This document shows positions 40,434-51,472 of a DNA stretch of 64,000 nt, one piece after another; position 1 is the first letter of the stretch; every line of letters begins with the position of its first letter. The DNA comes from an uncultured Clostridia bacterium. Its GTDB lineage: Bacteria; Bacillota; Clostridia; Oscillospirales; Acutalibacteraceae. The notes below the pieces were generated by a model. That model searched no databases, was not told the origin of the DNA, and saw nothing but the letters and a program-made list of their open reading frames with translations. Made by a program: the position numbers and the translations under genes. The stretch spans positions 1 through 64,000 of the forward strand of contig CAMFSU010000020.1 in the NCBI GenBank assembly GCA_945983355.1, read 5' to 3'.

Positions 40434-41426
40434 TTAAAAATCCTTTAATGAATTAGTGATATTTTCTATAACATTATTTTCCGCAAATAAAACTGCTTGT
40501 CTTATAGCGTTTTTGAATGCCTTTGCATCAGAATTTCCGTGTGCCTTAATAACCGGCTTTTTAACACCCAAAAGCGGCGCGCCACCAACCTCTGATGAAT
40601 CCATCATACTTTTAAGTGAGTATAAATCATTTTTAATTACAAGCGCTGCAAGCTTGTTTTTTAAGCTTTTATAAAGTGAGTTTTTAATAAGCTTGAAGAA
40701 GGTTATTGCTGTGCCTTCAATAAGCTTTAATGCAATGTTACCTGTAAATCCGTCAGTAACAACTGCATCAACAACACCCTTTGGCATCTCGCGTGATTCA
40801 ATATTACCAACAAAGTTGATTGGTGCTTTTTCTAAAAGCTTATAAGCTTCCTTTTGAAGCTCGCCGCCCTTACTGTCCTCGGTGCCGATGTTTAAAAGGC
40901 CGATTGTAGCATTTTCCTTACCCTCAACACCCTTTAAATAGGCCGATGCCATAATACCAAATTGGCAAAGCATTTCGGGACGACATTCAGCGTTTGCACC
41001 CATATCCAAAAGCATATAATGACCATCGGGTGAAGGTATCATACCTGCAAGTGCAGGGCGCTTGATACCTTTAATTCTTTTAACAATAAAAGTACCGCCA
41101 ACAACAACCGCACCTGTTGAACCGGCCGATACAAATGCATCGGCTCTATCTTCGGCAAGCTCGTTAAATGCCAAAGCCATTGAAGATTCCTTATGTGCCT
41201 TTAAAAGACTTGTCGGCTCATCGTGCATATCAATAACATCATCAGTATGAACGATAACAAGCTCGCCATTAAATTTTAAGCTATTGTCAGCAATAACCTT
41301 TTCAATTTCGGCTTTATTACCTGCAAGAGTTATTTCTACACCATATTCATTTGAAGCAGCCGCCGCACCCTTTACAATTTCCAAAGGGGCGTTATCGCCG
41401 CCAAAAGCATCTACTGCTATACGCAT
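40434..41426 (-). CDS. plsX: Phosphate acyltransferase PlsX
   Basis: MRIAVDAFGGDNAPLEIVKGA. Confidence 0.96.
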   Translation of the reverse strand: MRIAVDAFGGDNAPLEIVKGAAAASNEYGVEITLAGNKAEIEKVIADNSLKFNGELVIVHTDDVIDMHDEPTSLLKAHKESSMALAFNELAEDRADAFVSAGSTGAVVVGGTFIVKRIKGIKRPALAGMIPSPDGHYMLLDMGANAECRPEMLCQFGIMASAYLKGVEGKENATIGLLNIGTEDSKGGELQKEAYKLLEKAPINFVGNIESREMPKGVVDAVVTDGFTGNIALKLIEGTAITFFKLIKNSLYKSLKNKLAALVIKNDLYSLKSMMDSSEVGGAPLLGVKKPVIKAHGNSDAKAFKNAIRQAVLFAENNVIENITNSLKDF

Positions 41427-41428
41427 TT

Positions 41429-42730
41429 TTAAAGCTCCTTATTTTTAAAAAATTCAAGTGAACGCTGGGACAGTGCCATATATCTTTCACGCTTGTCTCT
41501 TATATGGTTTTCAAGCGGTAGAATAATGCCAAAATTTGCACCCATGGGCTGAAAATTTTTCACCGTTTCATCGGTTATATAATTTAAAAGTGCGCCAATC
41601 ATTGTGAACTTCGGCAAAATAACTGGCGGGGTATTTTTAACCCTTGCAACCGCATTAAGCCCTGCAATAATACCGCTTGCCGCCGATTCCATATACCCTT
41701 CCACTCCCGAAAGCTGACCCGCAAAGAAAACATTTGGGTCAGTTTTTAGAGAAAGGTCTTTATTTAAAAGCTTGGGCGAATTTATAAAAGAATTTCGGTG
41801 CATAACACCGTATCTTATAAATTCGGCATTTTCAAGCCCTGTGATTAGTGAAAACACACGCTTTTGTTCGAGAAATTTTAAATTTGTTTGAAAACCAACC
41901 AAATTATAAAGTGTTCCCTCTTTATTTTCGGCACGAAGCTGTACCACCGCCCAAGGTCTTTTGTCGGTTCTCGGGTCCCTAAGTCCAACCGGCTTTAACG
42001 GACCAAAACGGATAGAATCCTCACCGCGTTTTGCCAAAATTTCAATTGGCATACACCCCTCGTAAACATTTGGGGCTTTATCAAATTCATGAAGCGGTGC
42101 ACCCTCGGCCTTAATAAGCTCGTTATAAAAGGCGGTATATTCTTCCTTGTTCATTGGGCAGTTAATATAATCTGCCGTGCCCTTATCATAGCGGGCGGCG
42201 TAAAACACCTTTGAAAAATCAATGCTGTCCTTTGTAACAATGGGTGCCGCCGCGTCATAAAAACTTAAATTACCGCCTTCACAAAGCTTTGCAATGTCAC
42301 TTGCCAAAGCGCCATCGGTTAAAGGGCCTGTAGCAATTACCGTCACACAGTCGGTTGGAATTTTGCTCACAATCTCGTTTATAACCGTAATATTTGGATG
42401 ACTTTTAATCTTTTCGGTAATATATTCGGCAAATTTTTCACGGTCAACAGCCAAAGCACCGCCCGCCGCAACCGCACAGCTATCTGCCGCTTCAAGACAA
42501 AGGGATGAAAACTGCCGCATTTCCTCTTTTAAAAGACCTGCCGCAGAATCAACACGGTTTGCCTTTAAGGAATTTGAGCAAACAAGCTCGGCAAAGTTAT
42601 TGTTTTTATGCGCGGGGGTTTTCTTTGTGGGCTTCATTTCGTAAAGGTTTACCTTTATTCCGTTATTTGCGGCAATATAGGCCGCCTCACAGCCCGCAAG
42701 ACCTGCGCCAATAACATTAATTTGCATCAT
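41429..42730 (-). CDS. trmFO: FADH2-dependent tRNA (uracil-54-C5)-methyltransferase TrmFO
   Basis: [50 protein letters not shown]. Confidence 0.97.
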   Translation of the reverse strand: MMQINVIGAGLAGCEAAYIAANNGIKVNLYEMKPTKKTPAHKNNNFAELVCSNSLKANRVDSAAGLLKEEMRQFSSLCLEAADSCAVAAGGALAVDREKFAEYITEKIKSHPNITVINEIVSKIPTDCVTVIATGPLTDGALASDIAKLCEGGNLSFYDAAAPIVTKDSIDFSKVFYAARYDKGTADYINCPMNKEEYTAFYNELIKAEGAPLHEFDKAPNVYEGCMPIEILAKRGEDSIRFGPLKPVGLRDPRTDKRPWAVVQLRAENKEGTLYNLVGFQTNLKFLEQKRVFSLITGLENAEFIRYGVMHRNSFINSPKLLNKDLSLKTDPNVFFAGQLSGVEGYMESAASGIIAGLNAVARVKNTPPVILPKFTMIGALLNYITDETVKNFQPMGANFGIILPLENHIRDKRERYMALSQRSLEFFKNKEL

Positions 42731-44814
42731 TTTTTAGTTTCCTTTTTAGTTTTTGCGCGGCTTTTGCATTCAGAATTCATACAATACTTTTTACCCTTCA
42801 TACCGCTTATGATATAACTGCCACATTCCTTACAAACCTCACCGGTTGGTATACCGGGAGATGCAAAGTCGCAGTTTGGATAGTTTGTACATCCGTAGAA
42901 TTTATTACCCTTTTTAGAAAGGCGTTTTACAAGCTTGCCGCCACATTTGGGACATGGTTGCTTGATTTCATCCTCGGGTACGGGTTTTGTATTTTTACAT
43001 TCAGGATAACCTGGGCAAGCAAGGAATTTACCAAAACGGCTTGTTTTAACAACCATTTTTCTTCCGCACTTGTCACAAATTACATCACTTTCAACCTCAG
43101 GCACCTTTACCCTTTTGCCTGTAAGCGAGTTTTCGGCTTTTTGATAGTAATTATCAAAATCGTCATAGAAATCACGAATTGTTTCAACCCAATTTAAGTC
43201 ACCCACACCGATTTTATCAAGTTTAGATTCCAAACCTGCGGTGAATTTAACATCGAAAATCTTATTAAAATATTGCACCATTAAATCAGAAATAACCTTG
43301 CCAAGCTCGGTTGGTTTTAGTGCTTTCTTTTCACGCACGATATAATCGCGGTTCATAATATTGGAAATTATTGGTGCATAGGTTGAAGGACGACCAATGC
43401 CGTTTTCATCAAGCGCCTTAATTAAGGTTGCTTCAACATATCTTGCAGGGGGCTGTGTAAAGTGCTGATTTGGCGACAAATCACGAAGCTTTAAAACATC
43501 GTCCTTTGCCATTTCGGGAAGTGAGCTTTCCTTGTCTTCATCCTCATCCTTACCCTCAACATACAAAACAGTAAAGCCATCAAACTTAACCGAATAACCG
43601 CTTGCCTTGAAGAGATAACCGTTTGCGGTAATATCAACATTAACAGTATCTTGAATTGAAGCCGCCATTAAAGATGCAATAAAGCGTTCCCAAATAAGCT
43701 TATAAAGCTTATACTGTTCGGCTGTCAAAGAGTCCTTAACCTGTTCGGGAGTTAGGTCAATAATAGTTGGTCTAATTGCCTCGTGTGCGTCTTGTGATGT
43801 GTTTTTTGTTTTAAAATAACGCGGTGAAGATGGCAAATATTTTCTGCCGTAATTAGCGCCGATAAACTTGCTTGCCGCTGCTCTTGCCTCTTCCGAAATA
43901 CGAAGCGAGTCGGTACGCATATAGGTAATAAGACCTGTTGTACCGTGCCCCATTATATCAATACCTTCGTAAAGCTGTTGTGCAATTCGCATTGTGCGTT
44001 GTCCTGTAAAGCCCAGCTTACGCGATGCTTCTTGTTGAAGAGTTGAAGTAATAAAAGGTGGTGCGGGCTGGCGATTGCGCTTTCCCTTTTTAACATCGGT
44101 TACAACATACTCGGCACCATTAAGCTTTTCTAAAATCTCGTTTGCGGATGCTTCGTTTTGAATTGAATCAAGCTTGCCGTTTTTGTCACCATAAAGCTTT
44201 GCAACAAAGGTTTTTCTACCCGCCGCAAGCTTGGCTTCAACTGTCCAATATTCTTCGGCCACAAACTTTTCAATTTCGCGTTCGCGTTCAACCACAAGCT
44301 TCAAGGCAACGGTTTGCACACGACCTGCCGAAAGACCGCTTTTAACCTTTTTCCACAAAAACGGACTTAATTTATAACCAACAATTCGGTCAAGCACGCG
44401 ACGGGCTTGTTGCGCGTCAACCAAATTCATATCAATTTTTCGAGGGGCCGCCATACCGCTTGTAACACCCGATTTTGTAATTTCGTTAAAGGTTACGCGG
44501 TTTAAGGAGTTCATATCAAGACCTAAAATTTGTGCCAAGTGCCAAGAGATTGCCTCACCCTCTCTATCAGGGTCAGTTGCAAGATAAACCTCGTCACAGT
44601 CACTAACAGCATTTTTAAGGTCTTTAATCAAATCTTTCTTTTCAGCCATATTGATATATTGGGGCTGAAAATCGTTATTTATGTCAACACCAAGGCGTGA
44701 TTTTGGTAAGTCACGAATATGACCTTTAGAGGCCATAACCTCGTATCCTGTGCCTAAATATTTCTTAATACTTTTGATTTTCGAGGGTGACTCAACAATT
44801 AAAAGCTTTGACAT
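42727..44814 (-). CDS. topA: DNA topoisomerase I
   Basis: [33 protein letters not shown]-terminal zinc ribbons. Confidence 0.98.
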   Translation of the reverse strand: MSKLLIVESPSKIKSIKKYLGTGYEVMASKGHIRDLPKSRLGVDINNDFQPQYINMAEKKDLIKDLKNAVSDCDEVYLATDPDREGEAISWHLAQILGLDMNSLNRVTFNEITKSGVTSGMAAPRKIDMNLVDAQQARRVLDRIVGYKLSPFLWKKVKSGLSAGRVQTVALKLVVEREREIEKFVAEEYWTVEAKLAAGRKTFVAKLYGDKNGKLDSIQNEASANEILEKLNGAEYVVTDVKKGKRNRQPAPPFITSTLQQEASRKLGFTGQRTMRIAQQLYEGIDIMGHGTTGLITYMRTDSLRISEEARAAASKFIGANYGRKYLPSSPRYFKTKNTSQDAHEAIRPTIIDLTPEQVKDSLTAEQYKLYKLIWERFIASLMAASIQDTVNVDITANGYLFKASGYSVKFDGFTVLYVEGKDEDEDKESSLPEMAKDDVLKLRDLSPNQHFTQPPARYVEATLIKALDENGIGRPSTYAPIISNIMNRDYIVREKKALKPTELGKVISDLMVQYFNKIFDVKFTAGLESKLDKIGVGDLNWVETIRDFYDDFDNYYQKAENSLTGKRVKVPEVESDVICDKCGRKMVVKTSRFGKFLACPGYPECKNTKPVPEDEIKQPCPKCGGKLVKRLSKKGNKFYGCTNYPNCDFASPGIPTGEVCKECGSYIISGMKGKKYCMNSECKSRAKTKKETKK

Positions 44815-44833
44815 ATTATTCCTCCATTAAGGG

Positions 44834-45949
44834 TTATTTGCAAATTTCGTACTGTCCGCCAGGAAGCGCACGAATGATAAATTCCATTTCAAGCTCGGTC
44901 AGTGCTGATAATAAATCCGACGGCGAAAGCCCCGAATTTAAATCATCAGGATAAAATTTTTGCTTATCTAAACAATTATACACTATTTTTGCCGAATTTG
45001 AAAGAGTTATCTGCAATGTTTTTTTATTATTTTTTTCTTTTTCGGGCTTTGGTGCTTCTTTATATGCCTTTTCAATGTTAATTTTATCGGGAAAACGGAC
45101 AATATATTCACCAAAAACATCAGATGCATCTAAAAGTGGCTTTGCACCGTCACGAAGCAACGCGTTTGAGCCCTTATATTGCTTCATATTTGGAAGCCCC
45201 GGAATTACAAAAACATCTTTACCTTGGTTAAGCGCGTGGTTAGCGGTGATAAGCGCACCGCTTCTTTGTCCTGCTTCAACCAAAATTGTACCCAATGTAA
45301 GACCTGATAAAAGTCTGTTTCTTACAGGAAATGTAAATGATGTCACCGGCATATCGGGTGGATATTCACTTATAAGGCACCCTTTGTTTGCAATATGTTC
45401 ACGCAAGGCGCGATTTTCTTCAAGATAAGATACCGAAAAGCCACAGGGCATTACCAAAACGGTTATTCCCTCCGCCTTTAATGCGCCAATGTGTGCAAAG
45501 GTGTCACTGCCAACAGCGCCACCACTTACAACAACCATACCCGAACGGGCAAAACGATATCCAAGCGAATATGCCGATTTTTTGCCAAAATCACTAACCC
45601 TGCGAGGACCTACAATGGTAACCGACGGTGTGTTTTCGAAATCGGGCATTTTACCCTTAACATAAAGCACTATCGGTGGATTTTCGATTTCTTTTAAAGG
45701 GGTTGGATAACCTTCGCTATGAAAAGTCACAACGCTAACGCCTAACCTGTTGCACTTTTCCAAAATTTCCTTTGCCTTTATAAGTGCCGAATTATCAAGC
45801 TTTGCCGCAACGCTTTTAGGTAAAAGCTTTGCTCTTTTTGAATTATCGGCATCATACACCGCTTTAGCATCACAAAAGCTGTCAAAAATTCTATTTACGT
45901 AGCGGTTGCCCTGCCCAAGACAAAGCTGTAACCAAATATAATACTCCAT
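44834..45949 (-). CDS. dprA: DNA-processing protein DprA
   Basis: VTIVGPRRVSDFGKKSAYSLG; SGGAVGSDTFAHIGAL; start set at MEYYIWLQL. Confidence 0.95.
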   Translation of the reverse strand: MEYYIWLQLCLGQGNRYVNRIFDSFCDAKAVYDADNSKRAKLLPKSVAAKLDNSALIKAKEILEKCNRLGVSVVTFHSEGYPTPLKEIENPPIVLYVKGKMPDFENTPSVTIVGPRRVSDFGKKSAYSLGYRFARSGMVVVSGGAVGSDTFAHIGALKAEGITVLVMPCGFSVSYLEENRALREHIANKGCLISEYPPDMPVTSFTFPVRNRLLSGLTLGTILVEAGQRSGALITANHALNQGKDVFVIPGLPNMKQYKGSNALLRDGAKPLLDASDVFGEYIVRFPDKINIEKAYKEAPKPEKEKNNKKTLQITLSNSAKIVYNCLDKQKFYPDDLNSGLSPSDLLSALTELEMEFIIRALPGGQYEICK

Positions 45950-46725
45950 TATTTCATCATTTCCCACATAGAAATTGCAGCGGCAGTTGCAGCATTTAAA
46001 GACTCTGCCTTGCCATACATTTTAATGGTGATTTGCTCGTTAGAATTTGCTTTCATATCATCGGTCAAGCCGTTTGCCTCGTTGCCGATAATTAAAACAG
46101 AGCCATCTGAAAACTTAACATCAGAGATAGATTTTGCATCTCTGTCAACAACACAGGCATAGGTTTTAAGGCCCAAATTTTTAAGGTCATTTACAAAGTC
46201 ATTTAAAATGATAACCGGCATACGAAGTAAGGTGCCCATTGATGCCCTTAAGGACTTTGGTGAATATGGGTCAACGCTGTCGCTTGATAAAATAATCCCG
46301 CTTACCCCAAGTGCTTCAGCGGTGCGGGAAATCGCCCCAAGATTTGACGGGTCATTAAGGTTTTCAAGGGCAATATATCTTCCGCCTTTTGAAATTTTTG
46401 TCGAAATTTCGGGAATTTTTACAACCGCAATTATCCCCTGTGGCGAGGTTGTATCGCTTATTTTTGCAAAAAGCGAATCGGGAATTTTATAAATTTCATT
46501 GGCGTTTTTATAAAAAGCCGATAGCTCCTCCCCGTGCTTTTCTGCGGCGGAATTTGAAATAATCAGTTTATCAAACCCAATTGAATTAGACATAGCATCA
46601 TCGCAAATTCGAAGCCCTTCTAAAACAAAAAGACCTTCATTTTTGCGAGCTTTTGCCGATGTCTGTAAACTACAAACAAGTTTGATAAGCGGATTATCCT
46701 TGCTGGTTATAACCTTAATTTCCAT
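45949..46725 (-). CDS. TrmH/SpoU-family RNA 2'-O-methyltransferase
   Basis: ALENLNDPSNLGAISRTAEALGV; IIGNEANGLTDD; IKMYGKAESLNAATAAAI. Confidence 0.93.
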   Translation of the reverse strand: MEIKVITSKDNPLIKLVCSLQTSAKARKNEGLFVLEGLRICDDAMSNSIGFDKLIISNSAAEKHGEELSAFYKNANEIYKIPDSLFAKISDTTSPQGIIAVVKIPEISTKISKGGRYIALENLNDPSNLGAISRTAEALGVSGIILSSDSVDPYSPKSLRASMGTLLRMPVIILNDFVNDLKNLGLKTYACVVDRDAKSISDVKFSDGSVLIIGNEANGLTDDMKANSNEQITIKMYGKAESLNAATAAAISMWEMMK

Positions 46726-46753
46726 TGATTTTTCACCCCAATAAAAATGAAAA

Positions 46754-46786
46754 AGTCGCCCGAGAGATAAAATACCTCGGGCGAAA
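46754..46786 (-). terminator. Rho-independent terminator of infC-rpmI-rplT
   Basis: TCGCCCGAG / CTCGGGCGA hairpin followed by CTTTTTC on the - strand. Confidence 0.85.
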
Positions 46787-46789
46787 TAA

Positions 46790-47149
46790 TTACTTTTCTA
46801 ATGCCTTCTTTGCAGCTTTAACTAAGGTTTCAAAGCCCTTAGCATCGTTAACTGCAAGGTCAGCCAACATCTTACGGTTGATGTCAATATTAGCTTTTTT
46901 AAGACCATTCATAAATGTTGAATAGTTCATACCGTTCATTTTGCAAGCAGCAGAAATACGGGTAATCCAAAGACGACGGAAATCGCGCTTTTTAAGACGA
47001 CGACCGATGTATGCATATTGACCTGATTTCATAACTGCTTCTTTAGCAGTTTTAAAAAGCTTGGACTTAGCGCCAAAATAGCCCTTTGCAAGCTTTAACA
47101 CTTTATTTCTTCTTTTGCGTGTAGCTAACGCACCTTTAATACGTGCCAT
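46790..47149 (-). CDS. rplT: 50S ribosomal protein L20
   Basis: [62 protein letters not shown]. Confidence 0.98.
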   Translation of the reverse strand: MARIKGALATRKRRNKVLKLAKGYFGAKSKLFKTAKEAVMKSGQYAYIGRRLKKRDFRRLWITRISAACKMNGMNYSTFMNGLKKANIDINRKMLADLAVNDAKGFETLVKAAKKALEK

Positions 47150-47178
47150 TTCTTATACCTCCAATTTATCGTATAATC

Positions 47179-47376
47179 TTATTTGTAAGGGATTAACTTC
47201 TTAACGGTTGCGGTGTTGGTTACATCAGCAACTACAACCTTGCGAAGATTTCTCTTACGTTTTGTGGTCTTTTTGTTGAGAATGTGTGACTTGAAAGCAT
47301 GTGCACGTTTTACTTTACCGGTTTTGGTAAGCTTAAAGCGTTTCTTTGCGCCACTGTGTGTTTTAATTTTAGGCAT
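47179..47376 (-). CDS. rpmI: 50S ribosomal protein L35
   Basis: [33 protein letters not shown]. Confidence 0.98.
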   Translation of the reverse strand: MPKIKTHSGAKKRFKLTKTGKVKRAHAFKSHILNKKTTKRKRNLRKVVVADVTNTATVKKLIPYK

Positions 47377-47407
47377 TGTAATTCCTCCATACTAATATGT
47401 TTTTTAA

Positions 47408-47926
47408 TTATTTACTTTTTACAGGAGCCAAGAACATAAGCATATTACGTCCTTCTAATTTAGCAGGTTTTTCAACGCTGGCAACATCCTTGCAAAATTC
47501 TGCAAAGCGGTTCATTGTATCAAGGCCAATTTCGGGATGTCCCATTTCGCGACCACGAAAACGGATAGAAACCTTTACCTTGTCGCCCTTTTGTAAAAAC
47601 TTAATTGCTTGCTTGCCTTTTGTTTCAAAGTCATGAACGTCGATGCTTAAACCTAAGCGAATTTCTTTTGTTTCAATAACCTTTTGATTTTTTCTGTTTT
47701 CTTTTTCACGCTTGGCCTGTTCAAAGCAATATTTACCATAGTCCATAATCTTGCAAACAGGCGGTTGTGCATTTGGTGAAATGCAGACTAAATCAAGGTC
47801 AGCTTTGTTTGCCGCGTCAAGTGCCATGTCAATGGAAACAATACCCAACTGACTGCCATCCTGCGCGATAACGCGAACTTCCTTAAATTTAATACCTTCG
47901 TTTATAGCAACTTCTTTACTGCTAAT
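47408..47926 (-). CDS. infC: Translation initiation factor IF-3 (AUU start codon proposed)
   Basis: SSKEVAINEGIKFKEVRVIAQDGSQLGIVS...; GGAGG at 47940-47936, 9 nt before ATT (47926-47924); no ATG/GTG/TTG at the expected position. Confidence 0.93.
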   Translation of the reverse strand: MSSKEVAINEGIKFKEVRVIAQDGSQLGIVSIDMALDAANKADLDLVCISPNAQPPVCKIMDYGKYCFEQAKREKENRKNQKVIETKEIRLGLSIDVHDFETKGKQAIKFLQKGDKVKVSIRFRGREMGHPEIGLDTMNRFAEFCKDVASVEKPAKLEGRNMLMFLAPVKSK

Positions 47927-47929
47927 GCT

Positions 47930-48070
47930 AACGCACCTCCAAACAATAAATAACAAAAGCGTGGACGCAATAACGCCCACGCATAAGAATACCAAAGAGA
48001 TTTTGGAACTTATTAACCCTTTTAAACAAAATCTTAGGGTGAGGACGATATACGCACTACTTTGTTGTAA
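47930..48070 (-). promoter_or_regulatory. Structured leader of infC-rpmI-rplT (probable L20-type autoregulatory leader)
   Basis: Complementary AGATTTTG (48034-48027) / CAAAATCT (48005-47998); ACCCT (48040-48036) / AGGGTT (48020-48015); competing CCAAA-ATCTC-TTTGG; hairpin GCGTGG/CCACGC (47982-47959) followed by TTTTGTTATTT. Confidence 0.7.
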
Positions 48071-48075
48071 CAATA

Positions 48076-48103
48076 ATTATACACAATTTTTCTATTTTGT
48101 CAA
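48076..48103 (-). promoter_or_regulatory. Sigma-A-type promoter of the infC operon, -35 inside the metK 3' end
   Basis: TTGACA - 16 nt - TATAAT on the - strand. Confidence 0.75.
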
Positions 48104-49276
48104 GTATTTTTTTAATTCATTTGCTTTATCGGTCTTTTCCCAAGGCAAATCAATATCTGTTCTACCCATATGACCATAAGCTGCGATTTGGCGGTAAATA
48201 GGACGGCGAAGCTGTAACGCATCAATAATTGCCGATGGTCTTAAATCAAACACACTATTTACCGCTTCAACAATTTTGTCGTCGCTGAGTTTGCCTGTAC
48301 CGAAGGTGTCAACCATTACAGATACAGGGCGCGCCACACCGATAGCATAAGCCAACTGAATTTCGCACTTGTCAGCAAGACCTGCTGCCACAATATTCTT
48401 TGCAACCCAGCGCGCTGCATAAGCGGCACTGCGGTCAACTTTTGTTGGGTCTTTACCCGAAAATGCACCGCCGCCGTGACGGGCATAGCCGCCATAGGTA
48501 TCAACAATAATTTTACGGCCTGTAAGACCTGTATCACCCTGTGGACCGCCAACAACAAAACGGCCTGTGGGGTTGATAAAGAACTTGGTGTTTTCATCCA
48601 TTAGCTTTTCGGGCACAATGGGCTTAATAACCTTTTCCAAAATATCGGCACGCAAGGCTTCAAGCGTAACATCCTCTGTATGCTGTGTAGACACAACAAC
48701 TGTATCAACACGGGTAGGCACACCATCGTTATATTCAACGGTAACCTGTGTTTTTCCGTCGGGGTTTAAGTAATCTAATTCACCACTCTTACGAACATCG
48801 GTAAGGCGCTTTGCCATTTTGTGAGCAAGTGAAATTGCCAAAGGCATAAGCTCTTCGGTTTCGTTACAAGCATAACCAAACATCATACCCTGGTCGCCCG
48901 CACCGTTTAAGTTATAAGCATCATCTTCGCCATCTTTAAGTTCAAAAGACTTATCAACACCCATTGCAATATCGGGTGACTGCTTGTCAAGAGCAACCAT
49001 AACAGCGCAGGTGTTACCGTTAAAGCCCGCTTTTTCACTGTTATAACCAATATCGCACACAACCTCACGCACAATTGCAGGTATATCAACCTGTGCGGTG
49101 GTGGAAATTTCACCCATTACATTTACAACACCTGTGGTGCAAAAGGTTTCACAAGCAACACGGGCATAGGGGTCTTGACTGAAAATTGCGTCTAAAACCG
49201 CGTCAGAAACTTGGTCGGAAACTTTGTCGGGATGACCTTCGGTAACCGATTCAGAAGTAAAAAGCATTTTTGCCAT
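48092..49276 (-). CDS. metK: S-adenosylmethionine synthetase
   Basis: [61 protein letters not shown]. Confidence 0.98.
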   Translation of the reverse strand: MAKMLFTSESVTEGHPDKVSDQVSDAVLDAIFSQDPYARVACETFCTTGVVNVMGEISTTAQVDIPAIVREVVCDIGYNSEKAGFNGNTCAVMVALDKQSPDIAMGVDKSFELKDGEDDAYNLNGAGDQGMMFGYACNETEELMPLAISLAHKMAKRLTDVRKSGELDYLNPDGKTQVTVEYNDGVPTRVDTVVVSTQHTEDVTLEALRADILEKVIKPIVPEKLMDENTKFFINPTGRFVVGGPQGDTGLTGRKIIVDTYGGYARHGGGAFSGKDPTKVDRSAAYAARWVAKNIVAAGLADKCEIQLAYAIGVARPVSVMVDTFGTGKLSDDKIVEAVNSVFDLRPSAIIDALQLRRPIYRQIAAYGHMGRTDIDLPWEKTDKANELKKYLTK

Positions 49277-49318
49277 TTTTAAAATTCCTTTCTATTTTTA
49301 AAAGCTTAAAATTCACAA

Positions 49319-49347
49319 AAAAACACCGCCTACTTTCGAGGCGGTTT
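49319..49347 (-). terminator. Expression-platform terminator of the SAM riboswitch
   Basis: ACCGCCT-CGAAAGT-AGGCGGT followed by GTTTTTTT on the - strand. Confidence 0.85.
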
Positions 49348-49357
49348 TTATAAAAAC

Positions 49358-49455
49358 AACCTCATCTTTCGGATAAACCGACGGATTTAGCACCTTGTAA
49401 AAACAGGTTGCCGGGTTTCATCGGGCCGTGCCCCTCCACCACTCTTGATAAGGAC
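49358..49455 (-). promoter_or_regulatory. SAM-I (S-box) riboswitch upstream of metK
   Basis: - strand CTTATCAAGAGTGGTGGAGGGGCACGGCCCGATGAAACCCGGCAACC...AAGGTGCTAAATCC...GATGAGG. Confidence 0.97.
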
Positions 49456-49505
49456 GATATTTAATTTGCGTTAATTATTGTAACATATAATCGAAATTTG
49501 TCAAG

Positions 49506-50090
49506 TTATTTTTTAAGTAACGGTGATAACTTTTTATAAACCAAAAAGCAAATTGCCGCATCAATTATTCCCTTTGCAAAGTTAAAGGGTAAATTGAAAA
49601 TAACAAGTGCTTCAAAAAGCCCGTCAACCGACGGTAAAATTGCCTGATACATACCAATAATTGCAGGCATTGGCAAGCCATATAACACTGAAAAAGCGGG
49701 ATAAACAATGAAATAGTTTGAAGCAATGCTTATAACGGCCATTGCCAAAGCACCCAAAAGTGAGCCAATAAGAGCAAATTTGCGGTTTTTGTTATACTTA
49801 TATATTGCACCCGCAACGCCAACAAAAATGGCACCAAGGATGAAATTTGAAACCTCACCCACACCTGCGCTTGTGGTGACAAAAAGGTGGAGTAAATTCT
49901 TCAAGAGGCAAACCACAATTCCGTAAAGCGGGCCGTAAACAAAGCTGACAATTAAAGCCGGCAATTCTGAAAAATCGAACTTAACAAACGACGGAATAAT
50001 AGGCAGTGGAAATTCAAGCAGCATTAACACAAAGCCAAGTGCACCGAAAAGGGCACAAAATGCAAGTTTTTTGATTTCTTCCTTACGCAT
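49506..50090 (-). CDS. ribU: ECF-type riboflavin transporter S component (RibU-like)
   Basis: Multi-TM ECF S-component sequence (CALFGALGFVLMLLEFPLPIIPSFVKFDFSELPALI); preceded by an FMN riboswitch. Confidence 0.92.
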   Translation of the reverse strand: MRKEEIKKLAFCALFGALGFVLMLLEFPLPIIPSFVKFDFSELPALIVSFVYGPLYGIVVCLLKNLLHLFVTTSAGVGEVSNFILGAIFVGVAGAIYKYNKNRKFALIGSLLGALAMAVISIASNYFIVYPAFSVLYGLPMPAIIGMYQAILPSVDGLFEALVIFNLPFNFAKGIIDAAICFLVYKKLSPLLKK

Positions 50091-50111
50091 AAAAAACACC
50101 TCTTAAAAAAT

Positions 50112-50142
50112 ATAACGCCCTTACATAAAATAAGGGCGTTAA
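50112..50142 (-). terminator. Expression-platform terminator of the FMN riboswitch
   Basis: AACGCCCTTA-TTTTATG-TAAGGGCGTT followed by ATATTTTTT on the - strand. Confidence 0.85.
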
Positions 50143-50159
50143 AAGTTATAAAAACTTTC

Positions 50160-50266
50160 ATCTTCTCTCATCCAGACTATACTGTCGGCTTTGGAATTTC
50201 ACCAAATCAGCCAAACGGCTCGCGGGCTATGACCGCCGGTGAGGAATTGCACCTCGCCCTGAAGAT
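50160..50266 (-). promoter_or_regulatory. FMN riboswitch (RFN element)
   Basis: - strand ATCTTCAGGGCGAGGTGCAATTCCTCACCGGCGGTCATAGCCCGCGAGCC...GCTGATTTGGTGAAATTCCAAAGCCGACAGTATAGTCTGGATGAGAGAAGAT. Confidence 0.98.
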
Positions 50267-50304
50267 TATAAAAATATTATATGACATTATTCGACATTTG
50301 TCAA

Positions 50305-51423
50305 TTACTTAAAATACATAAATAACTGGCATTTAATCATACCGTTATAAAGCTTTCGGCGCTTGTCGGCAGTTTTGCCGTAATGCTTTTCGAATTCGTC
50401 GTGTGGGCTTATGATAAAGTACTTTCTTCCCTCGCCCATTTCGAACTGTTTACCCATCACCTTATAAAGCTCTTCGGCGGCTTTAACATCTAAAAGTCGT
50501 TCGCCGTAAGGTGGGTTACAAATGGTAAGGCAACGCTTTTCGGGAGCTTTAAAATCCTTAACATCGCCAAGGGATGCTTTAACATATTTTTCAACACCCG
50601 CTTTTTTAGCGTTTGCAAGTGTGAGTTCTACACAAGCGGGGTCAATATCGTAACCTTGCGCTTTAAATTCAACATTTTTAAGTATCAAATCTTGTGCGCG
50701 GGTACGTTCCTCCATCCAAATTTTGCGGTCTAAAAAGCCAAAGCGTTCAGCCGCAAAAAAACGGCGAAGACCGGGTGCGGTTTTGGTTGCCATAAGGGCC
50801 GACTCAATTAAAATTGTACCGCTTCCGCAAAACGGGTCAAAAAGCTGTGTGTCGGGGTAAATTCGTGCCAAATCACACATTGCCGCCGCCAAGGTTTCTT
50901 TAAGCGGTGCATCGTTAGAATTACGGCGGTATCCCCTTTTATGAAGCCCGTCACCGCTTGTATCTATCATCATTGTAACCACATTTTTGTGAATAGAAAA
51001 ACGGATTTTATACTCACTGCCTGTTTCGGCAAAAATGTTTATGTGATAGCGCATTTTAAGGCGCTCAACAATGGCTTTTTTAATAATTGACTGACAGTCG
51101 GGTATGCTGAAAAGCTGTGAATTTATGCTCCAACCGTTTACGGGAAAAGCATCATCTTTACCTATATAATCTTCCCAAGGAAGTGCCTTGACACCGTCAA
51201 AAAGCTCGGTAAAGGTGGTGGCTTCAAATTCGCCGACATTTATCATAATTCTTTCCGCAAAGCGAGAGCATATATTAGCACGGGCTAGCATATTTTCTTC
51301 ACCGCTTAAAAGCACACGGCCGTTTTCAGCAGTTACATCCTCAAATCCCATTCGGCGAAATTCATCGGCGGCTATACTTTCCACCCCGAAAAGACATGGG
51401 GCAACTAAATTTATTTTGCTCAT
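50305..51423 (-). CDS. THUMP-domain class I SAM-dependent RNA methyltransferase (RlmL/YpsC-like)
   Basis: LFDPFCGSGTILIESALMA; ICNPPYGERL. Confidence 0.93.
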   Translation of the reverse strand: MSKINLVAPCLFGVESIAADEFRRMGFEDVTAENGRVLLSGEENMLARANICSRFAERIMINVGEFEATTFTELFDGVKALPWEDYIGKDDAFPVNGWSINSQLFSIPDCQSIIKKAIVERLKMRYHINIFAETGSEYKIRFSIHKNVVTMMIDTSGDGLHKRGYRRNSNDAPLKETLAAAMCDLARIYPDTQLFDPFCGSGTILIESALMATKTAPGLRRFFAAERFGFLDRKIWMEERTRAQDLILKNVEFKAQGYDIDPACVELTLANAKKAGVEKYVKASLGDVKDFKAPEKRCLTICNPPYGERLLDVKAAEELYKVMGKQFEMGEGRKYFIISPHDEFEKHYGKTADKRRKLYNGMIKCQLFMYFK

Positions 51424-51430
51424 ATTTTAA

Positions 51431-51456
51431 ACCTCAAAAAAAGGCGAAACCTTGCC
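51431..51456 (-). terminator. Rho-independent terminator
   Basis: GGCGAAAC-GGCAAG-GTTTCGCC + TTTTTTT on the - strand. Confidence 0.85.
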
Positions 51457-51472
51457 GTTTCGCCCGTTAAAT

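Noticed and set aside
47927-48073. N-terminal 49-aa extension of infC in the ORF track (MLQQSSAYIV...)
   Set aside because: It translates the structured leader; the SD and IF-3 homology place the start at ATT 47926.
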